A stretch of 64,000 nucleotides of DNA from Paenirhodobacter enshiensis (lineage in GTDB: Bacteria > Pseudomonadota > Alphaproteobacteria > Rhodobacterales > Rhodobacteraceae). Below are positions 25,145-34,223 of this stretch, one piece after another (position 1 is the stretch's first letter; every line of letters starts with the position of its first letter). The stretch lies in the NCBI RefSeq assembly GCF_000740785.1, contig NZ_JFZB01000014.1, forward strand, positions 62,001 to 126,000, read 5' to 3'. Both the position numbers and the translations under genes were made by a program. The notes below the pieces were generated by a model. It ran no database searches. It had not been told where the DNA came from and worked only from the letters and a program-made list of their open reading frames with translations.

Positions 25145-25170
25145 GAAAAAGGAGGGGCAAAGCCCCTCCC
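25145..25170 (-). terminator. Rho-independent terminator of clpX
   Basis: On the minus strand an 8-bp stem (GGAGGGGC/GCCCCTCC on the plus strand, 3-nt loop) is followed by TTTTT. It lies about 57 bp after the clpX stop codon. Confidence 0.85.
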
Positions 25171-25226
25171 CGATACCCGTCCGGGCCAGTTTTTTTTCCT
25201 TCGCGCGCGAGGACCCGGGATCCGGA

Positions 25227-26492
25227 TCAGCTGGCGCTCTTCGGTTCCTTCTTGGCGCTTTCCGAATAGATCAGCAGCGGCTTCGCACCGGCGTCGACCG
25301 CATCCTCGTTCACCATGACCTCCTGCACGCCTTCCATGCCCGGCAGTTCGAACATGGTGTCGAGCAGGATGTCTTCCATGATCGACCGCAGCCCGCGTGC
25401 GCCGGTCTTGCGCTTGATCGCGCGCTTGGCGATGGCGATCAGCGCATCGGGGGTGAAGCTCAGCTTCACGCTCTCAATGTCGAACAGGCGTTGATACTGC
25501 TTGACCAGAGCGTTCTTCGGCTCCGTCAGGATCGAGACCAGCGCGGCCTCGTCGAGATCCTCAAGCGTCGCGATCACCGGCAGACGGCCGACGAATTCCG
25601 GGATCAGGCCGAATTTCAGCAGATCCTCGGGCTCCAGCTCCTGGAACAGCTCGCCGGCGCTGCGCGATTCCGGGTCTTTCACATCGGCACCGAAGCCGAT
25701 CGAGGTGCCCTTGCCGCGCTGCGCGATGATCCGGTCGAGACCGGCGAAGGCGCCGCCGCAGATGAACAGGATGTTCGTCGTGTCGACCTGCAGGAATTCC
25801 TGCTGCGGATGCTTGCGCCCGCCCTGCGGCGGCACGGAGGCGACGGTGCCCTCCATGATCTTCAGCAAAGCCTGCTGCACCCCCTCGCCCGAGACGTCGC
25901 GGGTGATCGAGGGGTTGTCCGACTTGCGGGTGATCTTGTCGACCTCGTCGATGTAGACGATGCCGCGCTGCGCCCGCTCGACGTTGTATTCGCTGGCCTG
26001 CAGCAGCTTCAGGATGATGTTCTCGACATCCTCGCCGACATAGCCCGCTTCGGTCAGCGTGGTGGCGTCGGCCATGGTGAAGGGCACATCCAGAATGCGC
26101 GCCAGCGTCTGCGCCAGCAGCGTCTTGCCGGTGCCCGTGGGCCCGATCAGCAGGATGTTCGACTTCGCCAGCTCGACATCGGTCTTCGAGCTGTTGTTGA
26201 GCCGCTTGTAATGGTTGTGCACCGCGACGGCGAGGACGCGCTTCGCCTTCTGCTGGCCGATCACGTAGTCGTCCAGCACCTTCGCGATCTCGCGCGGGGT
26301 GGGCACGCCGTCGGTGGTCTTCAGCCCGCTGGACTTGGTTTCCTCGCGGATGATGTCCATGCACAGTTCGACACATTCGTCGCAGATGAACACGGTGGGA
26401 CCCGCGATCAGCTTGCGCACTTCGTGCTGGCTCTTGCCGCAGAACGAGCAATACAGCGTGTTCTTGCTGTCCGAGCCGGAGTTGTTCGCCAT
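25227..26492 (-). CDS. clpX: ATP-dependent Clp protease ATP-binding subunit ClpX
   Basis: This 421-residue AAA+ unfoldase recognises and threads substrates into ClpP. The N-terminal zinc-binding domain has Cys15, Cys18, Cys37 and Cys40; Walker A is GPTGTGKT (117-124); the Walker B and sensor regions and the IGF loop used to dock on ClpP (TSIGFGAD) are present. I chose the ATG at 26492 ([10 protein letters not shown]), typical for alphaproteobacterial ClpX. It lies 144 bp downstream of clpP in the same orientation and is closed by a strong terminator. Confidence 0.97.
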   Translation of the reverse strand: MANNSGSDSKNTLYCSFCGKSQHEVRKLIAGPTVFICDECVELCMDIIREETKSSGLKTTDGVPTPREIAKVLDDYVIGQQKAKRVLAVAVHNHYKRLNNSSKTDVELAKSNILLIGPTGTGKTLLAQTLARILDVPFTMADATTLTEAGYVGEDVENIILKLLQASEYNVERAQRGIVYIDEVDKITRKSDNPSITRDVSGEGVQQALLKIMEGTVASVPPQGGRKHPQQEFLQVDTTNILFICGGAFAGLDRIIAQRGKGTSIGFGADVKDPESRSAGELFQELEPEDLLKFGLIPEFVGRLPVIATLEDLDEAALVSILTEPKNALVKQYQRLFDIESVKLSFTPDALIAIAKRAIKRKTGARGLRSIMEDILLDTMFELPGMEGVQEVMVNEDAVDAGAKPLLIYSESAKKEPKSAS

Positions 26493-26597
26493 CGTCTTCC
26501 TCTGCATTGGCCCGGGACCGGGTCCTTGGTCGGGCTGTCCCGGAAACTCTAGGACAGCGCCAGTGTCACCACAACGCCAAATTTCCCCCACCCTTAA

Positions 26598-26622
26598 AGG
26601 CGGCCCCCGGAAGGGCCGCCGC
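26598..26622 (-). terminator. hairpin between clpP and clpX
   Basis: An 8-bp stem (GGCGGCCC/GGGCCGCC, 6-nt loop, 26601-26622) lies 14 bp after the clpP stop codon and is followed on the minus strand by TTTAAGGG. It may partly terminate clpP transcription before clpX, allowing different expression of the two. Confidence 0.5.
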
Positions 26623-26636
26623 GCGGGAAAAGCGGC

Positions 26637-27266
26637 TTACTTCGCTTCCTCGGGCGCACTCCGGCTTTCGAGGATCTGGTCGATCAGGCCCCAGGACTTG
26701 GCTTCCTCGGCCGACATGAAGTTGTCGCGTTCAAGCGCGCCGACCACGGTTTCGTAATCGTTGCCGGTGTGGCGCACGTAGATCTCGTTCAGGCGCTGCT
26801 TCAGGCGCTCGGTCTCGCGGGCGTGGATCAGGATGTCGGTGGCCTGCCCCTGGAACCCGCCCGAGGGCTGGTGAACCATGATGCGCGAGTTCGGCAGCGA
26901 GAAACGCTGCCCCGCCGCACCCGCCGTCAGCAGAAGCGAACCCATCGAGGCCGCCTGCCCGATCACCAGCGTCGAGACCTTCGGCCGGATATACTGCATC
27001 GTGTCGTAGATCGACAGGCCAGCCGTCACCACGCCGCCCGGCGAGTTGATGTACATGCTGATTTCCTTCGACGGGTTCTCCGCCTCGAGAAACAGCAGCT
27101 GCGCGCAGATCAGCGTCGCCATGTTGTCCTCGACGGGACCCGCGAGGAAGATGATCCGCTCCTTGAGCAGGCGCGAGTAGATGTCATAGGCGCGCTCGCC
27201 GCGCGAGGTCTGCTCGACGACCATCGGCACGAGCGTGTTGGTGAAGGTTTCGATCGGGTCTTTCAT
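26637..27266 (-). CDS. clpP: ATP-dependent Clp protease proteolytic subunit ClpP
   Basis: This 209-residue serine protease forms the tetradecameric chamber partnered with ClpX. The catalytic triad is visible: Ser107 in QAASMGS, His132 in IMVHQPSGG and Asp181 in LERDNFMS. The length is standard. The short N-terminal propeptide-like sequence [19 protein letters not shown] is usual for the family. It is the first gene of the clpP-clpX pair; the region upstream carries a 13-bp palindrome centred at 27299. Confidence 0.97.
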   Translation of the reverse strand: MKDPIETFTNTLVPMVVEQTSRGERAYDIYSRLLKERIIFLAGPVEDNMATLICAQLLFLEAENPSKEISMYINSPGGVVTAGLSIYDTMQYIRPKVSTLVIGQAASMGSLLLTAGAAGQRFSLPNSRIMVHQPSGGFQGQATDILIHARETERLKQRLNEIYVRHTGNDYETVVGALERDNFMSAEEAKSWGLIDQILESRSAPEEAK

Positions 27267-27292
27267 GGTCGCCTTTCCCAGAACTGTCTGTA

Positions 27293-27305
27293 AGCGTTAA
27301 ACGCT
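27293..27305. promoter_or_regulatory. palindrome upstream of clpP
   Basis: AGCGTTAAACGCT is a perfect interrupted palindrome about 27 bp upstream of the clpP start codon, within the only AT-rich stretch of this spacer. It could be a regulator site or part of the promoter; no regulator is assigned. Confidence 0.3.
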
Positions 27306-27367
27306 GATCGTTATCGGAGTCTTAGTTGCGCGCCCCGCCCCCTGCAAGGGCGGGCGGACGAAAGGTC

Positions 27368-27724
27368 TCAGCTGCCGCGATAGGTCGAGTAGCCGTAAGG
27401 CGAGATGAGCAGCGGCACATGGTAATGCGAAGAGGCGTCCGAGATGCCGAAACGCACCGGCACCTCGTCGAGGAACATGGGCTCCGCCCCCGCCTGCCCG
27501 GTGGCGCGAAAATAGGCACCGACCGAGAACACCAGCTCATACCGTCCCGGCGCGAATCCGGCCGCAGGCAGAATCGGCGTATCGGTCCGGCCGTCGGCAT
27601 TGGTCACCGCCCGGGCAATCCGCTCGGCACCGGTTTCGCCCAGCCGGAACAGCGCGATCTGCACACCCTCGGCGGGCTGTCCCCGCGCCGTATCGAGCAC
27701 ATGTGTGGTAAGAAATCCGCTCAT
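27368..27724 (-). CDS. uraH: 5-hydroxyisourate hydrolase (transthyretin-like)
   Basis: This 118-residue enzyme hydrolyses 5-hydroxyisourate, the product of urate oxidation, to OHCU. It carries the N-terminal LTTHVLDTARGQPAEG block and the invariant C-terminal tetrapeptide YRGS that identifies hydrolases rather than transthyretin hormone carriers. The ATG at 27724 gives the standard length. It is divergent, with a 130-bp spacer, from the puuE-uraD gene that acts next in the same pathway. It lacks a periplasmic signal, so it acts in the cytosol. Confidence 0.95.
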   Translation of the reverse strand: MSGFLTTHVLDTARGQPAEGVQIALFRLGETGAERIARAVTNADGRTDTPILPAAGFAPGRYELVFSVGAYFRATGQAGAEPMFLDEVPVRFGISDASSHYHVPLLISPYGYSTYRGS

Positions 27725-27854
27725 GACCCCTCCGCTTTCGGCCCGACTATGGCCCGCCCCCCGTCCGCCCACAAGCGCAACCCGTCTTGAACTCGGCGCT
27801 CTTTCGTCCTTTGATCGCGCCAACCCCACAGATGGTTCCTCGGAAGGCATTGTC

Positions 27855-29270
27855 ATGATCCGTTATCCCCGCGACCTGCGCGGCTATGGCCAGAACAAAC
27901 CCGATGCGGCCTGGCCGGGCGGCGCGAAGCTGGCCGTTTCGCTGGTCATCAACTTCGAAGAAGGCGGCGAGAACTGCATCCTGCACGGCGATGCCGCGTC
28001 CGAAGCCTTCCTCAGCGACGTCAACGGCGCCTCGATGTGGCCCGGCCAGCGTCACTGGAACATGGAATCGATCTATGAATACGGCGCCCGCGCCGGGTTC
28101 TGGCGGCTGCATCGGCTGTTCACCGATATGGCGATCCCGATCACCGTCTATGGCGTCGCGACCGCGCTGGCCCGCGCGCCCGAGCAGCTTGCCGCGATGC
28201 AGGCCGCCGGCTGGGAGATCGCCTCGCACGGCTACAAATGGGTCGAGCACAAGGACATGCCCGAGGCCGAGGAACGCGAGATGATCCGCAAGGCCATCGC
28301 GCTGCATACCGAGGTCGTGGGCGAGGCGCCGAAGGGCTGGTATACCGGGCGCTGCTCGGCCAATACCGTGCGCCTGACCGCCGAGACCGGCCAGTTCGAC
28401 TGGATCGCCGACACCTATGACGACGATCTGCCCTACTGGCTCGAAGTGGGCGAGCGCGATCAGCTGGTGATTCCCTATACGCTCGAAGCGAATGACATGC
28501 GTTTCGCCACCTCGCCCGGCTACATCGAGGGCGAGATGTTCTTCCAATACCTCAAGGACAGCTTCGACACGCTCTATCGCGAGGGCGTCGAGGGCGAGGC
28601 GAAGATGTTCACCATCGGGCTGCACAACCGGCTGATCGGCCGGCCGGGCAAGGTGGCGGGGCTCAGGCGCTTCCTCGATTACGCCCGGGCGAAGGGCGGC
28701 GTGTGGTTCGCCACCCGCGGCGAGATCGCGGCGCACTGGCGCACGCATCACCCCCACACCCGGACCGAACGCCCCTCGCAGATGTCGAAGGAACGCTTCG
28801 TCGAGGCCTATGGCGCGATCTACGAGCACAGCCCCTGGATCGCGGAACGCGCGTGGGAGCTGGAACTCGGCCCGGCGCACGATTGCCTCGAAGGCGTGGC
28901 CTCGGTGCTCGCGCGGATGTTCCGCTCGGCCTCGGCCGACGAGCGTCTCGCGGTGCTCAAGGCGCATCCCGATCTTGCCGGCAAGATCGCGCAGGCGCGC
29001 CTTCTGAGCGCCGACAGCAGCGCCGAGCAGGCCTCGGCCGGGCTCGATGCCCTCACCGCCGAGGAACGCGCCACCTTCGAGGCGCTGAACGCCGATTACA
29101 CCCGCAAGTTCGGCTTCCCCTTCATCATCGCGGTGCGCGACCATGCGAAGGGCTCGATCCTCGAAGCCTTCTATCGTCGCCTCGCCAACGATCCCGACAC
29201 CGAGCGCGCCGAGGCCGCCCGCCAGGTCGAACGCATCGCCTATCTCCGTCTCAAGGACCTGTTCGCATGA
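27855..29270 (+). CDS. puuE-uraD: bifunctional allantoinase (PuuE) / OHCU decarboxylase (UraD) fusion
   Basis: This 471-residue two-domain enzyme joins two steps. Residues 1 to about 305 are a PuuE-type allantoinase of the polysaccharide-deacetylase (NodB) fold, with RDLRGYGQNKPDA, INFEEGGE, EIASHGYKW and WYTGRCSAN. From about residue 310 (MSKERFVEAYG) to the end is OHCU decarboxylase, with the catalytic-His region YEHSPWIAERAW and HPDLAGK. UraD makes S-allantoin and PuuE opens it to allantoate, so the fusion couples consecutive reactions. The ATG at 27855 follows GGAAGG. It overlaps the next gene by four bases (ATGA). Confidence 0.94.
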   Translation: MIRYPRDLRGYGQNKPDAAWPGGAKLAVSLVINFEEGGENCILHGDAASEAFLSDVNGASMWPGQRHWNMESIYEYGARAGFWRLHRLFTDMAIPITVYGVATALARAPEQLAAMQAAGWEIASHGYKWVEHKDMPEAEEREMIRKAIALHTEVVGEAPKGWYTGRCSANTVRLTAETGQFDWIADTYDDDLPYWLEVGERDQLVIPYTLEANDMRFATSPGYIEGEMFFQYLKDSFDTLYREGVEGEAKMFTIGLHNRLIGRPGKVAGLRRFLDYARAKGGVWFATRGEIAAHWRTHHPHTRTERPSQMSKERFVEAYGAIYEHSPWIAERAWELELGPAHDCLEGVASVLARMFRSASADERLAVLKAHPDLAGKIAQARLLSADSSAEQASAGLDALTAEERATFEALNADYTRKFGFPFIIAVRDHAKGSILEAFYRRLANDPDTERAEAARQVERIAYLRLKDLFA

Positions 29271-30100
29271 CCTCCTACGCCGGCCCCCGCGACGGGCTGC
29301 CCGACCAGAGCGAATATCACACCGGCCGCGCGGTCTTCACCGAATCCTATGCGGTGATCCCGGCGGCGGTGATGACCGACATCGTGACCAGCTCGCTTCC
29401 CGGCTGGGACAAGACCCGCGTCTGGGTGATCGCCCGTCCGCTCTCGGGCTTCGCCGAGACCTTCGCCGAATACGTGATGGAGATCGCGCCGGGCGGCGGC
29501 TCGGACAGCCCCGAACCCGAGGCGGAGGCCGAGGGCGTGCTCTTCGTCACCCGCGGCACGCTCAGCCTGACGCTGCCCGACGGCTCGGTTCATGACATGT
29601 CCGAGGGCGGTTATGCCTATCTGCCGCCCGGCTGCGCCTGGAGCCTGCGTGCGACGGGCAGCGCGCCCGCGCGGCTGATCTGGGTGCGCAAGCTCTATCA
29701 GCGCGTCCCCGGAATCATTCCGGCCGAAGCCTTCGTGACCAACGAACAGGACCACGCCCCCGCCCCGATGCCCGGCACCGACGGGCGTTGGGCCACGACC
29801 CGTTTCGTCAGCTCGGACGACATGCGCCACGATATGCAGGTGAACATCGTCACCCTCGAACCCGGCGCGGTGATCCCGTTCGAGGAAACCCATGTGATGG
29901 AGCACGGCCTTTACGTGCTCGAAGGCAAGGGCGTCTACAAGCTCAACCGCGACTGGGTCGAGGTCGGCCCGGGCGATTTCATGTGGCTGCGCGCCTTCTG
30001 CCCGCAGGCCTGCTACGCCGGCGGACCGACGCGGTTTCGCTACCTGCTCTACAAGGACATGAACCGTCACGTGCCGCTGCGCGGGATGCTCGGCCGCTGA
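29267..30100 (+). CDS. (S)-ureidoglycine aminohydrolase (bicupin)
   Basis: This 277-residue double-cupin protein of the YlbA/AllE/UGlyAH family uses manganese to release ammonia from S-ureidoglycine, giving S-ureidoglycolate. The first cupin is around residues 60-130 (VLFVTRGTLSLTLPDGSVHD) and the second around 185-260, containing the metal-binding FEETHVMEHGLYVLEGKG. The start codon overlaps the puuE-uraD stop (ATGA), implying coupled translation. It provides the link between allantoate degradation and the ureidoglycolate lyase encoded next. Confidence 0.92.
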   Translation: MTSYAGPRDGLPDQSEYHTGRAVFTESYAVIPAAVMTDIVTSSLPGWDKTRVWVIARPLSGFAETFAEYVMEIAPGGGSDSPEPEAEAEGVLFVTRGTLSLTLPDGSVHDMSEGGYAYLPPGCAWSLRATGSAPARLIWVRKLYQRVPGIIPAEAFVTNEQDHAPAPMPGTDGRWATTRFVSSDDMRHDMQVNIVTLEPGAVIPFEETHVMEHGLYVLEGKGVYKLNRDWVEVGPGDFMWLRAFCPQACYAGGPTRFRYLLYKDMNRHVPLRGMLGR

Positions 30101-30198
30101 ACCATCCGGAAACGACGATTTCGCACCCTGCCCGGGGTGCGAAATCCGCGTCCGGCCCCCCCGCCCGGCCCGGGACCGAACCCCCGCTTTCCCATTCG

Positions 30199-30262
30199 TT
30201 TTTCCACAAATATCCCGGGGGAGTCTCCTGCAAGGAGACGGGGGCAGAGCCCCCTGACCCCG
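30199..30262 (+). repeat. dispersed GC-rich hairpin element, copy A
   Basis: The core AAATATCCCGGGG (30208-30220) is followed by two short hairpins, GTCTCC/GGAGAC and GGGGGC/GCCCCC. The same architecture recurs at 39728-39871, 50706-50776 and 55709-55770. This copy lies between the aminohydrolase gene and allA. Confidence 0.8.
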
Positions 30263-30280
30263 CCGGGCCGGAGACCGAAG

Positions 30281-30769
30281 ATGCAGATCTCGACCGAACC
30301 CCTGACACCCGAGGCCTTCGCCCCGTTCGGCGACGTGCTCGCCGCCACGGGCGCGCCTGACCGGATCATCAACGCCGGAATGTGCGGCCGCTTCCATGAC
30401 CGCGCGCGCCTCGACTTCGGCCCCGAAGGCCGGGCGGGCGTGTCGATCTTCAAGGCGATCCCACGCGCGCTGCCCTATGTCTTCGATCTGCTCGAACGCC
30501 ACCCCGAGGGCAGCCAGTGTTTCGTGCCGATGACGGCGGATCCGTTTCTGGTGATCGTCGCCCCGGATGCGGGCGGCAAACCCGGTCAGCCGCGCGCCTT
30601 CCTCACCGACGGGGCGCAGGCGATCAACTTCCACCGCGGCACCTGGCACGGGGTGCTGACACCGCTTGCCGAACCCGGTCTGTTCGCTGTCGTGGACCGC
30701 ATCGGCACCACGGCGAACCTCGAGGAGGTCACCCTCGATCCACCGGTGACGGTGATCGCGGGGCAGTAG
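30281..30769 (+). CDS. allA: ureidoglycolate lyase AllA
   Basis: This 162-residue AllA-family enzyme splits S-ureidoglycolate into glyoxylate and urea, the last step of the ureide pathway assembled here. Family motifs are LTPEAFAPFGDVL at the N-terminus, the substrate region GSQCFVPM, NFHRGTWHGVLTPL and the late VVDRIG. The ATG at 30281 follows a GGAGACCGAAG site. It is 180 bp downstream of the aminohydrolase gene, with a dispersed repeat element in between, and is likely the end of the operon. Confidence 0.93.
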   Translation: MQISTEPLTPEAFAPFGDVLAATGAPDRIINAGMCGRFHDRARLDFGPEGRAGVSIFKAIPRALPYVFDLLERHPEGSQCFVPMTADPFLVIVAPDAGGKPGQPRAFLTDGAQAINFHRGTWHGVLTPLAEPGLFAVVDRIGTTANLEEVTLDPPVTVIAGQ

Positions 30770-30786
30770 GTCCGGCGTGCGCCGGA

Positions 30787-31299
30787 TCAGTTGACGAAGG
30801 TCACGGTATGCGCGCCGCCCCAGAACGCGCTGAGCGTGATCGACACCATCCCGAGGATCTGCACCCCCCGCCGGTGGCGCAGCAAAACGCGGATCACCCC
30901 GGCCGGATCGGCCTGCCCCGGAAGCATCGGTGCCAGCCGGTGAACGGTGCGCAGCGACAACATCGCCACCCCCAGCATCGGCCCCAGGATCAGCGCCAGC
31001 GCCTGACAGAATTCATAGCCATACCCGAAGCCGAGCACCGCGATGCAGCCGAACATCCCGAAGGCCGCCGCGACGAACCCCGCCCCGTCCGAGGCAAAGC
31101 CCTGCACCCGCCGCACCCCGATGCCGACCAGCGTGATCACATCGGCCCGCGCCGCCGCGTCGCGTCGCGCCCGGCCGATCAGATCGAACGGCACCCCGAG
31201 CGGCCGGTGCGAAACCATCGACCACATCACCGCAAGAAACATCCAGTACCACAGGCTCGCAAACGAGCGCATGTCCATAAACCGCAAGACCTCGTCCAT
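30787..31299 (-). CDS. conserved membrane protein of unknown function
   Basis: This 170-residue integral membrane protein has three to four hydrophobic helices (about 10-30, 80-100, 100-118 and 148-166). The start MDEVLRFMDMRSFASLWYW and SHRPLGVPFDLIGRARRDA resemble a family common in Rhodobacterales that, to my recollection, is sometimes labelled 'component of SufBCD complex'; no Suf gene is nearby and I would not transfer that name. It converges with allA, with 17 bp between the stop codons, and is divergent from hemB. No catalytic motif is seen. Confidence 0.7.
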   Translation of the reverse strand: MDEVLRFMDMRSFASLWYWMFLAVMWSMVSHRPLGVPFDLIGRARRDAAARADVITLVGIGVRRVQGFASDGAGFVAAAFGMFGCIAVLGFGYGYEFCQALALILGPMLGVAMLSLRTVHRLAPMLPGQADPAGVIRVLLRHRRGVQILGMVSITLSAFWGGAHTVTFVN

Positions 31300-31536
31300 C
31301 GGCGCATCCCCTGAGTCCCGCTCCGGACCCTAGCGTTTCGCCCGCCGGGGGCAAGGCCAACCCCGCATCGCGCGACACACTCCGCCGCCGGCAGCCGGCG
31401 ACCGCCCATGTCGTCGCCCATGCAACCGCAACGCGAATCGCGCCGGATCGCGCAACCGTTTCCGCCGCTGCGTCACTGCGGGGTTGAGCCCGGCCGCGAT
31501 CCGTGGCACCGATGCCCTCATCAGGAGGTAGCAGCC

Positions 31537-32541
31537 ATGCAACCCATCATTCCGCCCTTCCCCGTCGCCCGCCTGCGCCGGACGCGCGCGACGCCTGCCC
31601 TGCGCGCTCTGGTGCAGGAAAATCACCTGTCGGTGAAGGATCTGATCTGGCCGATCTTCGTGACCGACGTTCCCGGCGCCGATGTCGAGGTTGCCTCGAT
31701 GCCCGGCGTCACGCGCTACACCGTCGAAGGCGCCGTGCGCGCCGCCGAGATGGCCGCGGGCCTCGGCATTCCGGCCGTATGCCTCTTCCCTTACACCGAC
31801 CCCGCAGGCCGGACCGAGGATTGCGCCGAGGCCTGGAGCCCGGACAACATCGCCAACCGCGCGATCCGCGCGATCAAGGCCGCCGTCCCCGAGATCGCGG
31901 TGATGACCGATATCGCGCTCGACCCCTACAATGCCAACGGTCATGACGGGCTGGTGGTGAACGGCGAGATCGTCAATGACGAAACCGTCGAATGTCTCGT
32001 CCGCATGGGCCTCGCCCAGGCCGAGGCCGGGGCCGACATTCTGGGCCCCTCCGACATGATGGACGGGCGCATCGCGGCACTGCGCGACGTGCTGGAGACG
32101 AACGGCCACAAGAACGTCACCATCATGAGCTACTCGGCCAAATATGCCTCGACGCTCTATGGACCGTTCCGCGATGCGGTGGGCGCCTCGGGCAAGCTGG
32201 TGGGCGACAAGAAGACCTATCAGATGGACCCGGCCAATGCCGACGAGGCGCTGCGTCTGGTCGCGCGCGACCTCAGCGAGGGCGCCGACATGGTGATGGT
32301 GAAGCCGGGGATGCTGTACCTCGACGTCTGCCGGCAGGTGAAGGACACCTTCGGCGTGCCGACCTATGCCTATCAGGTGTCGGGCGAATACGCGATGCTC
32401 GCGGGCGCGATGAACAACGGCTGGATCAAGCGCGAGGAAACCATCCTCGAAAGTCTGCTGTGTTTCCGCCGGGCCGGCTGCGACGGCGTGCTGACCTATT
32501 TCGCCCCCGAGGCCGCGCGGCTGATTCACGCCGGCGCATGA
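31537..32541 (+). CDS. hemB: delta-aminolevulinic acid dehydratase (porphobilinogen synthase)
   Basis: This 334-residue HemB condenses two 5-aminolevulinates to porphobilinogen in tetrapyrrole synthesis. Schiff-base lysines are Lys202 in YSAKYAS and Lys256 in VMVKPG. The zinc-cysteine segment of E. coli-type enzymes is replaced by DIALDPYNANGHDG, so this is the zinc-independent class, as described for Rhodobacter. The ATG at 31537 follows a perfect AGGAGGT (31524-31530 region). The gene is alone and closed by a strong terminator. Upstream, 31300-31536 is a divergent spacer with no gene. Confidence 0.96.
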   Translation: MQPIIPPFPVARLRRTRATPALRALVQENHLSVKDLIWPIFVTDVPGADVEVASMPGVTRYTVEGAVRAAEMAAGLGIPAVCLFPYTDPAGRTEDCAEAWSPDNIANRAIRAIKAAVPEIAVMTDIALDPYNANGHDGLVVNGEIVNDETVECLVRMGLAQAEAGADILGPSDMMDGRIAALRDVLETNGHKNVTIMSYSAKYASTLYGPFRDAVGASGKLVGDKKTYQMDPANADEALRLVARDLSEGADMVMVKPGMLYLDVCRQVKDTFGVPTYAYQVSGEYAMLAGAMNNGWIKREETILESLLCFRRAGCDGVLTYFAPEAARLIHAGA

Positions 32542-32550
32542 GCGACGTCT

Positions 32551-32582
32551 GCGCGGGCAGTTGCCCTGCCCGCGCGGTTTTC
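32551..32582 (+). terminator. Rho-independent terminator of hemB
   Basis: A perfect 10-bp stem (GCGCGGGCAG/CTGCCCGCGC, 5-nt loop) is followed by GGTTTTC, starting 9 bp after the hemB stop codon. Confidence 0.85.
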
Positions 32583-32616
32583 TGCCGGGACGCGCGGGCG
32601 ATCACGCGTCCGGCAA

Positions 32617-32645
32617 GTGACAGGGCACGGGCCGTATCCTATAGT
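32617..32645 (+). promoter_or_regulatory. sigma-70-type promoter of the SYLF lipoprotein gene
   Basis: GTGACA (32617-32622) and TATAGT (32640-32645) are separated by exactly 17 bp, a good housekeeping promoter 65 bp upstream of the start codon. Confidence 0.55.
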
Positions 32646-32710
32646 CTCGGGCAACAGGGCCGGAACAAGGCCCAGCCACAACGACAGCCCCAGAGGATCG
32701 GAGCGAGCAG

Positions 32711-33268
32711 ATGACACAGTTCACCAGACGGAACCTTCTTGTGCTTGGCGGCGCCGGGATCGGTCTCGCGGCCTGCAGCAACGGCATCGGTTCGAACGGT
32801 GCGGCCGAGATCGACGCCCGCGTCGATTCGACCCGCGACTACCTGATGTCGACCTATCCGAGCACGAAAGACCTCGAGAGCAAGGCCGCCGGCGTTCTCT
32901 ACATGCCGCTGATGACCGAGGCGAGCTTTGGCGTAGGCGGCTCTTACGGACGCGGCGCGCTGCGCATCCACAACGCGACGGTCGATTACTACTCGGCGGC
33001 CTCCGCCTCGCTCGGGTTCCAGATCGGCGCGCAGCAATATGCCCATGCCCTGTTCTTCATGACACAGGATGCGCTGGCCGATTTCCGTTCGGCTTCGGGC
33101 TGGGCGATGCGGGCCGATGCGCGCTATGCGCTGCCCGACCGGGGCGGCTCGCTCGGGACGGACACCACGACCTCGCTCTCGCCGGTGATCGCGCTGGTGT
33201 TCGGCCAGTCCGGGCTGATCGCCGGGGCCTCGCTCGCCGGAACGAAATACACCCGAATTATTCCCTGA
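32711..33268 (+). CDS. YSC84/SYLF-domain lipoprotein
   Basis: This 185-residue secreted protein has RRNLLVLGGAGIGLAAC at the N-terminus, a twin-arginine-like signal with a lipobox whose Cys22 would be lipidated. The remainder is a SYLF (YSC84-related) domain: KAAGVLYMPLMTEASFGVGGSYGRG, YYSAASASLGFQIG, MTQDALADFRS. SYLF domains bind lipid headgroups; in bacteria the role is unclear, with membrane or envelope association likely. It has its own promoter and a terminator downstream. The ATG follows a purine-rich site (GGAGCGAG). Confidence 0.82.
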   Translation: MTQFTRRNLLVLGGAGIGLAACSNGIGSNGAAEIDARVDSTRDYLMSTYPSTKDLESKAAGVLYMPLMTEASFGVGGSYGRGALRIHNATVDYYSAASASLGFQIGAQQYAHALFFMTQDALADFRSASGWAMRADARYALPDRGGSLGTDTTTSLSPVIALVFGQSGLIAGASLAGTKYTRIIP

Positions 33269-33340
33269 TCCCGGGCCACGATCCCGGGGACACCCCGCAC
33301 CGACACGGCGTGGCGTGTGGCCCCGAGAAGACCCGGATAG

Positions 33341-33377
33341 AAAAGAGGCGCGAGGAGGACAGCCCCCTCGCGCCTTT
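33341..33377. terminator. bidirectional terminator
   Basis: The stem AGGCGCGAGG/CCTCGCGCCT (33346-33355 and 33366-33375) is flanked by AAAAG on the left and TTTC on the right, between the convergent SYLF and transglycosylase genes. Confidence 0.75.
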
Positions 33378-33404
33378 CGCATTGTTCCGTCCGGATCCGC
33401 CCGC

Positions 33405-34037
33405 TCAGCCGCCGAACACCGCCTGAACGTAATTTCGGGTTTCGGCGAAGGGCGGGATATCGCCATGCTGATCGACGGCGCCCGGCCCCGCGTTATAGGC
33501 CGCAAGCGCCAGCCGCCAGTTGCCGAACCGGTCATACATCATCCGCAGATAACGCGCCCCGCCTTCGAGGTTTTCCTCCGGATCCATCGGATTGACGCCC
33601 AGAAGCGCCGCGGTTTCCGGCATCAGCTGCGCCAGCCCCCGCGCCCCCTTGGGCGAGATCGCGACCGGGTTCCAGCCGCTTTCCGCCTGAACCAGACGCA
33701 GGAACAGATCTTCGGGAACGTTATGGCGCGCGGCGGCTGCCTTGGCACTGCGCAGATACTGGCCCCTGTAATTGCCGCTGTAGCGCGGCGTCACCCCCGC
33801 GAGACCAAGCCCCGCGGCATCGCCCGCCTCGACCCGCCCACCGGGTGCCGGGGCGTATTGCGCCGACAGGCGGCTGTCCATCAGCGCGGTCTGACTGCGG
33901 AACAGGCTCTCACGGGAACGCACGGAGGTCTGCGGTTTCGATGACAGCACCAGCCCCTCGGCCCGGGCGGCCCCCGGGGCATGAGCGGTCATCACAACCG
34001 CAAGGCTCAGGGCCGCAGCCCCGGAAATCATGCGCAT
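33405..34037 (-). CDS. lytic transglycosylase (SLT domain)
   Basis: This is a 210-residue exported peptidoglycan lytic transglycosylase. A signal peptide (about 1-26, ending ARAEG) is followed by a linker and a C-terminal SLT goose-type lysozyme-like domain (about 95-205). The catalytic Glu119 is in LVQAESGWNP, with GARGLAQLMPETA and LALAAYNAGPGAV as supporting motifs. I chose the ATG at 34037; a GTG five codons upstream is possible but less well placed. It cleaves glycan strands in the periplasm. It lies tail-to-tail with the SYLF gene. Confidence 0.9.
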   Translation of the reverse strand: MRMISGAAALSLAVVMTAHAPGAARAEGLVLSSKPQTSVRSRESLFRSQTALMDSRLSAQYAPAPGGRVEAGDAAGLGLAGVTPRYSGNYRGQYLRSAKAAAARHNVPEDLFLRLVQAESGWNPVAISPKGARGLAQLMPETAALLGVNPMDPEENLEGGARYLRMMYDRFGNWRLALAAYNAGPGAVDQHGDIPPFAETRNYVQAVFGG

Positions 34038-34223
34038 TCGATCTGTCCCCACCCTTGGCCGCGGTTGCGGCCCCGATCCCGGTTATCCCGGTCCCGATCG
34101 CGGCGAACTATAGCCCGGACGCATGACCCGGCAAAGCCCCGGCCACGCACCGGCGGCCGCGATGGGCAAAGCCTTGCCGATCCGGCCCCGATGAGGGAGA
34201 TGCCGGACCGGCAGGGCGGCGCG

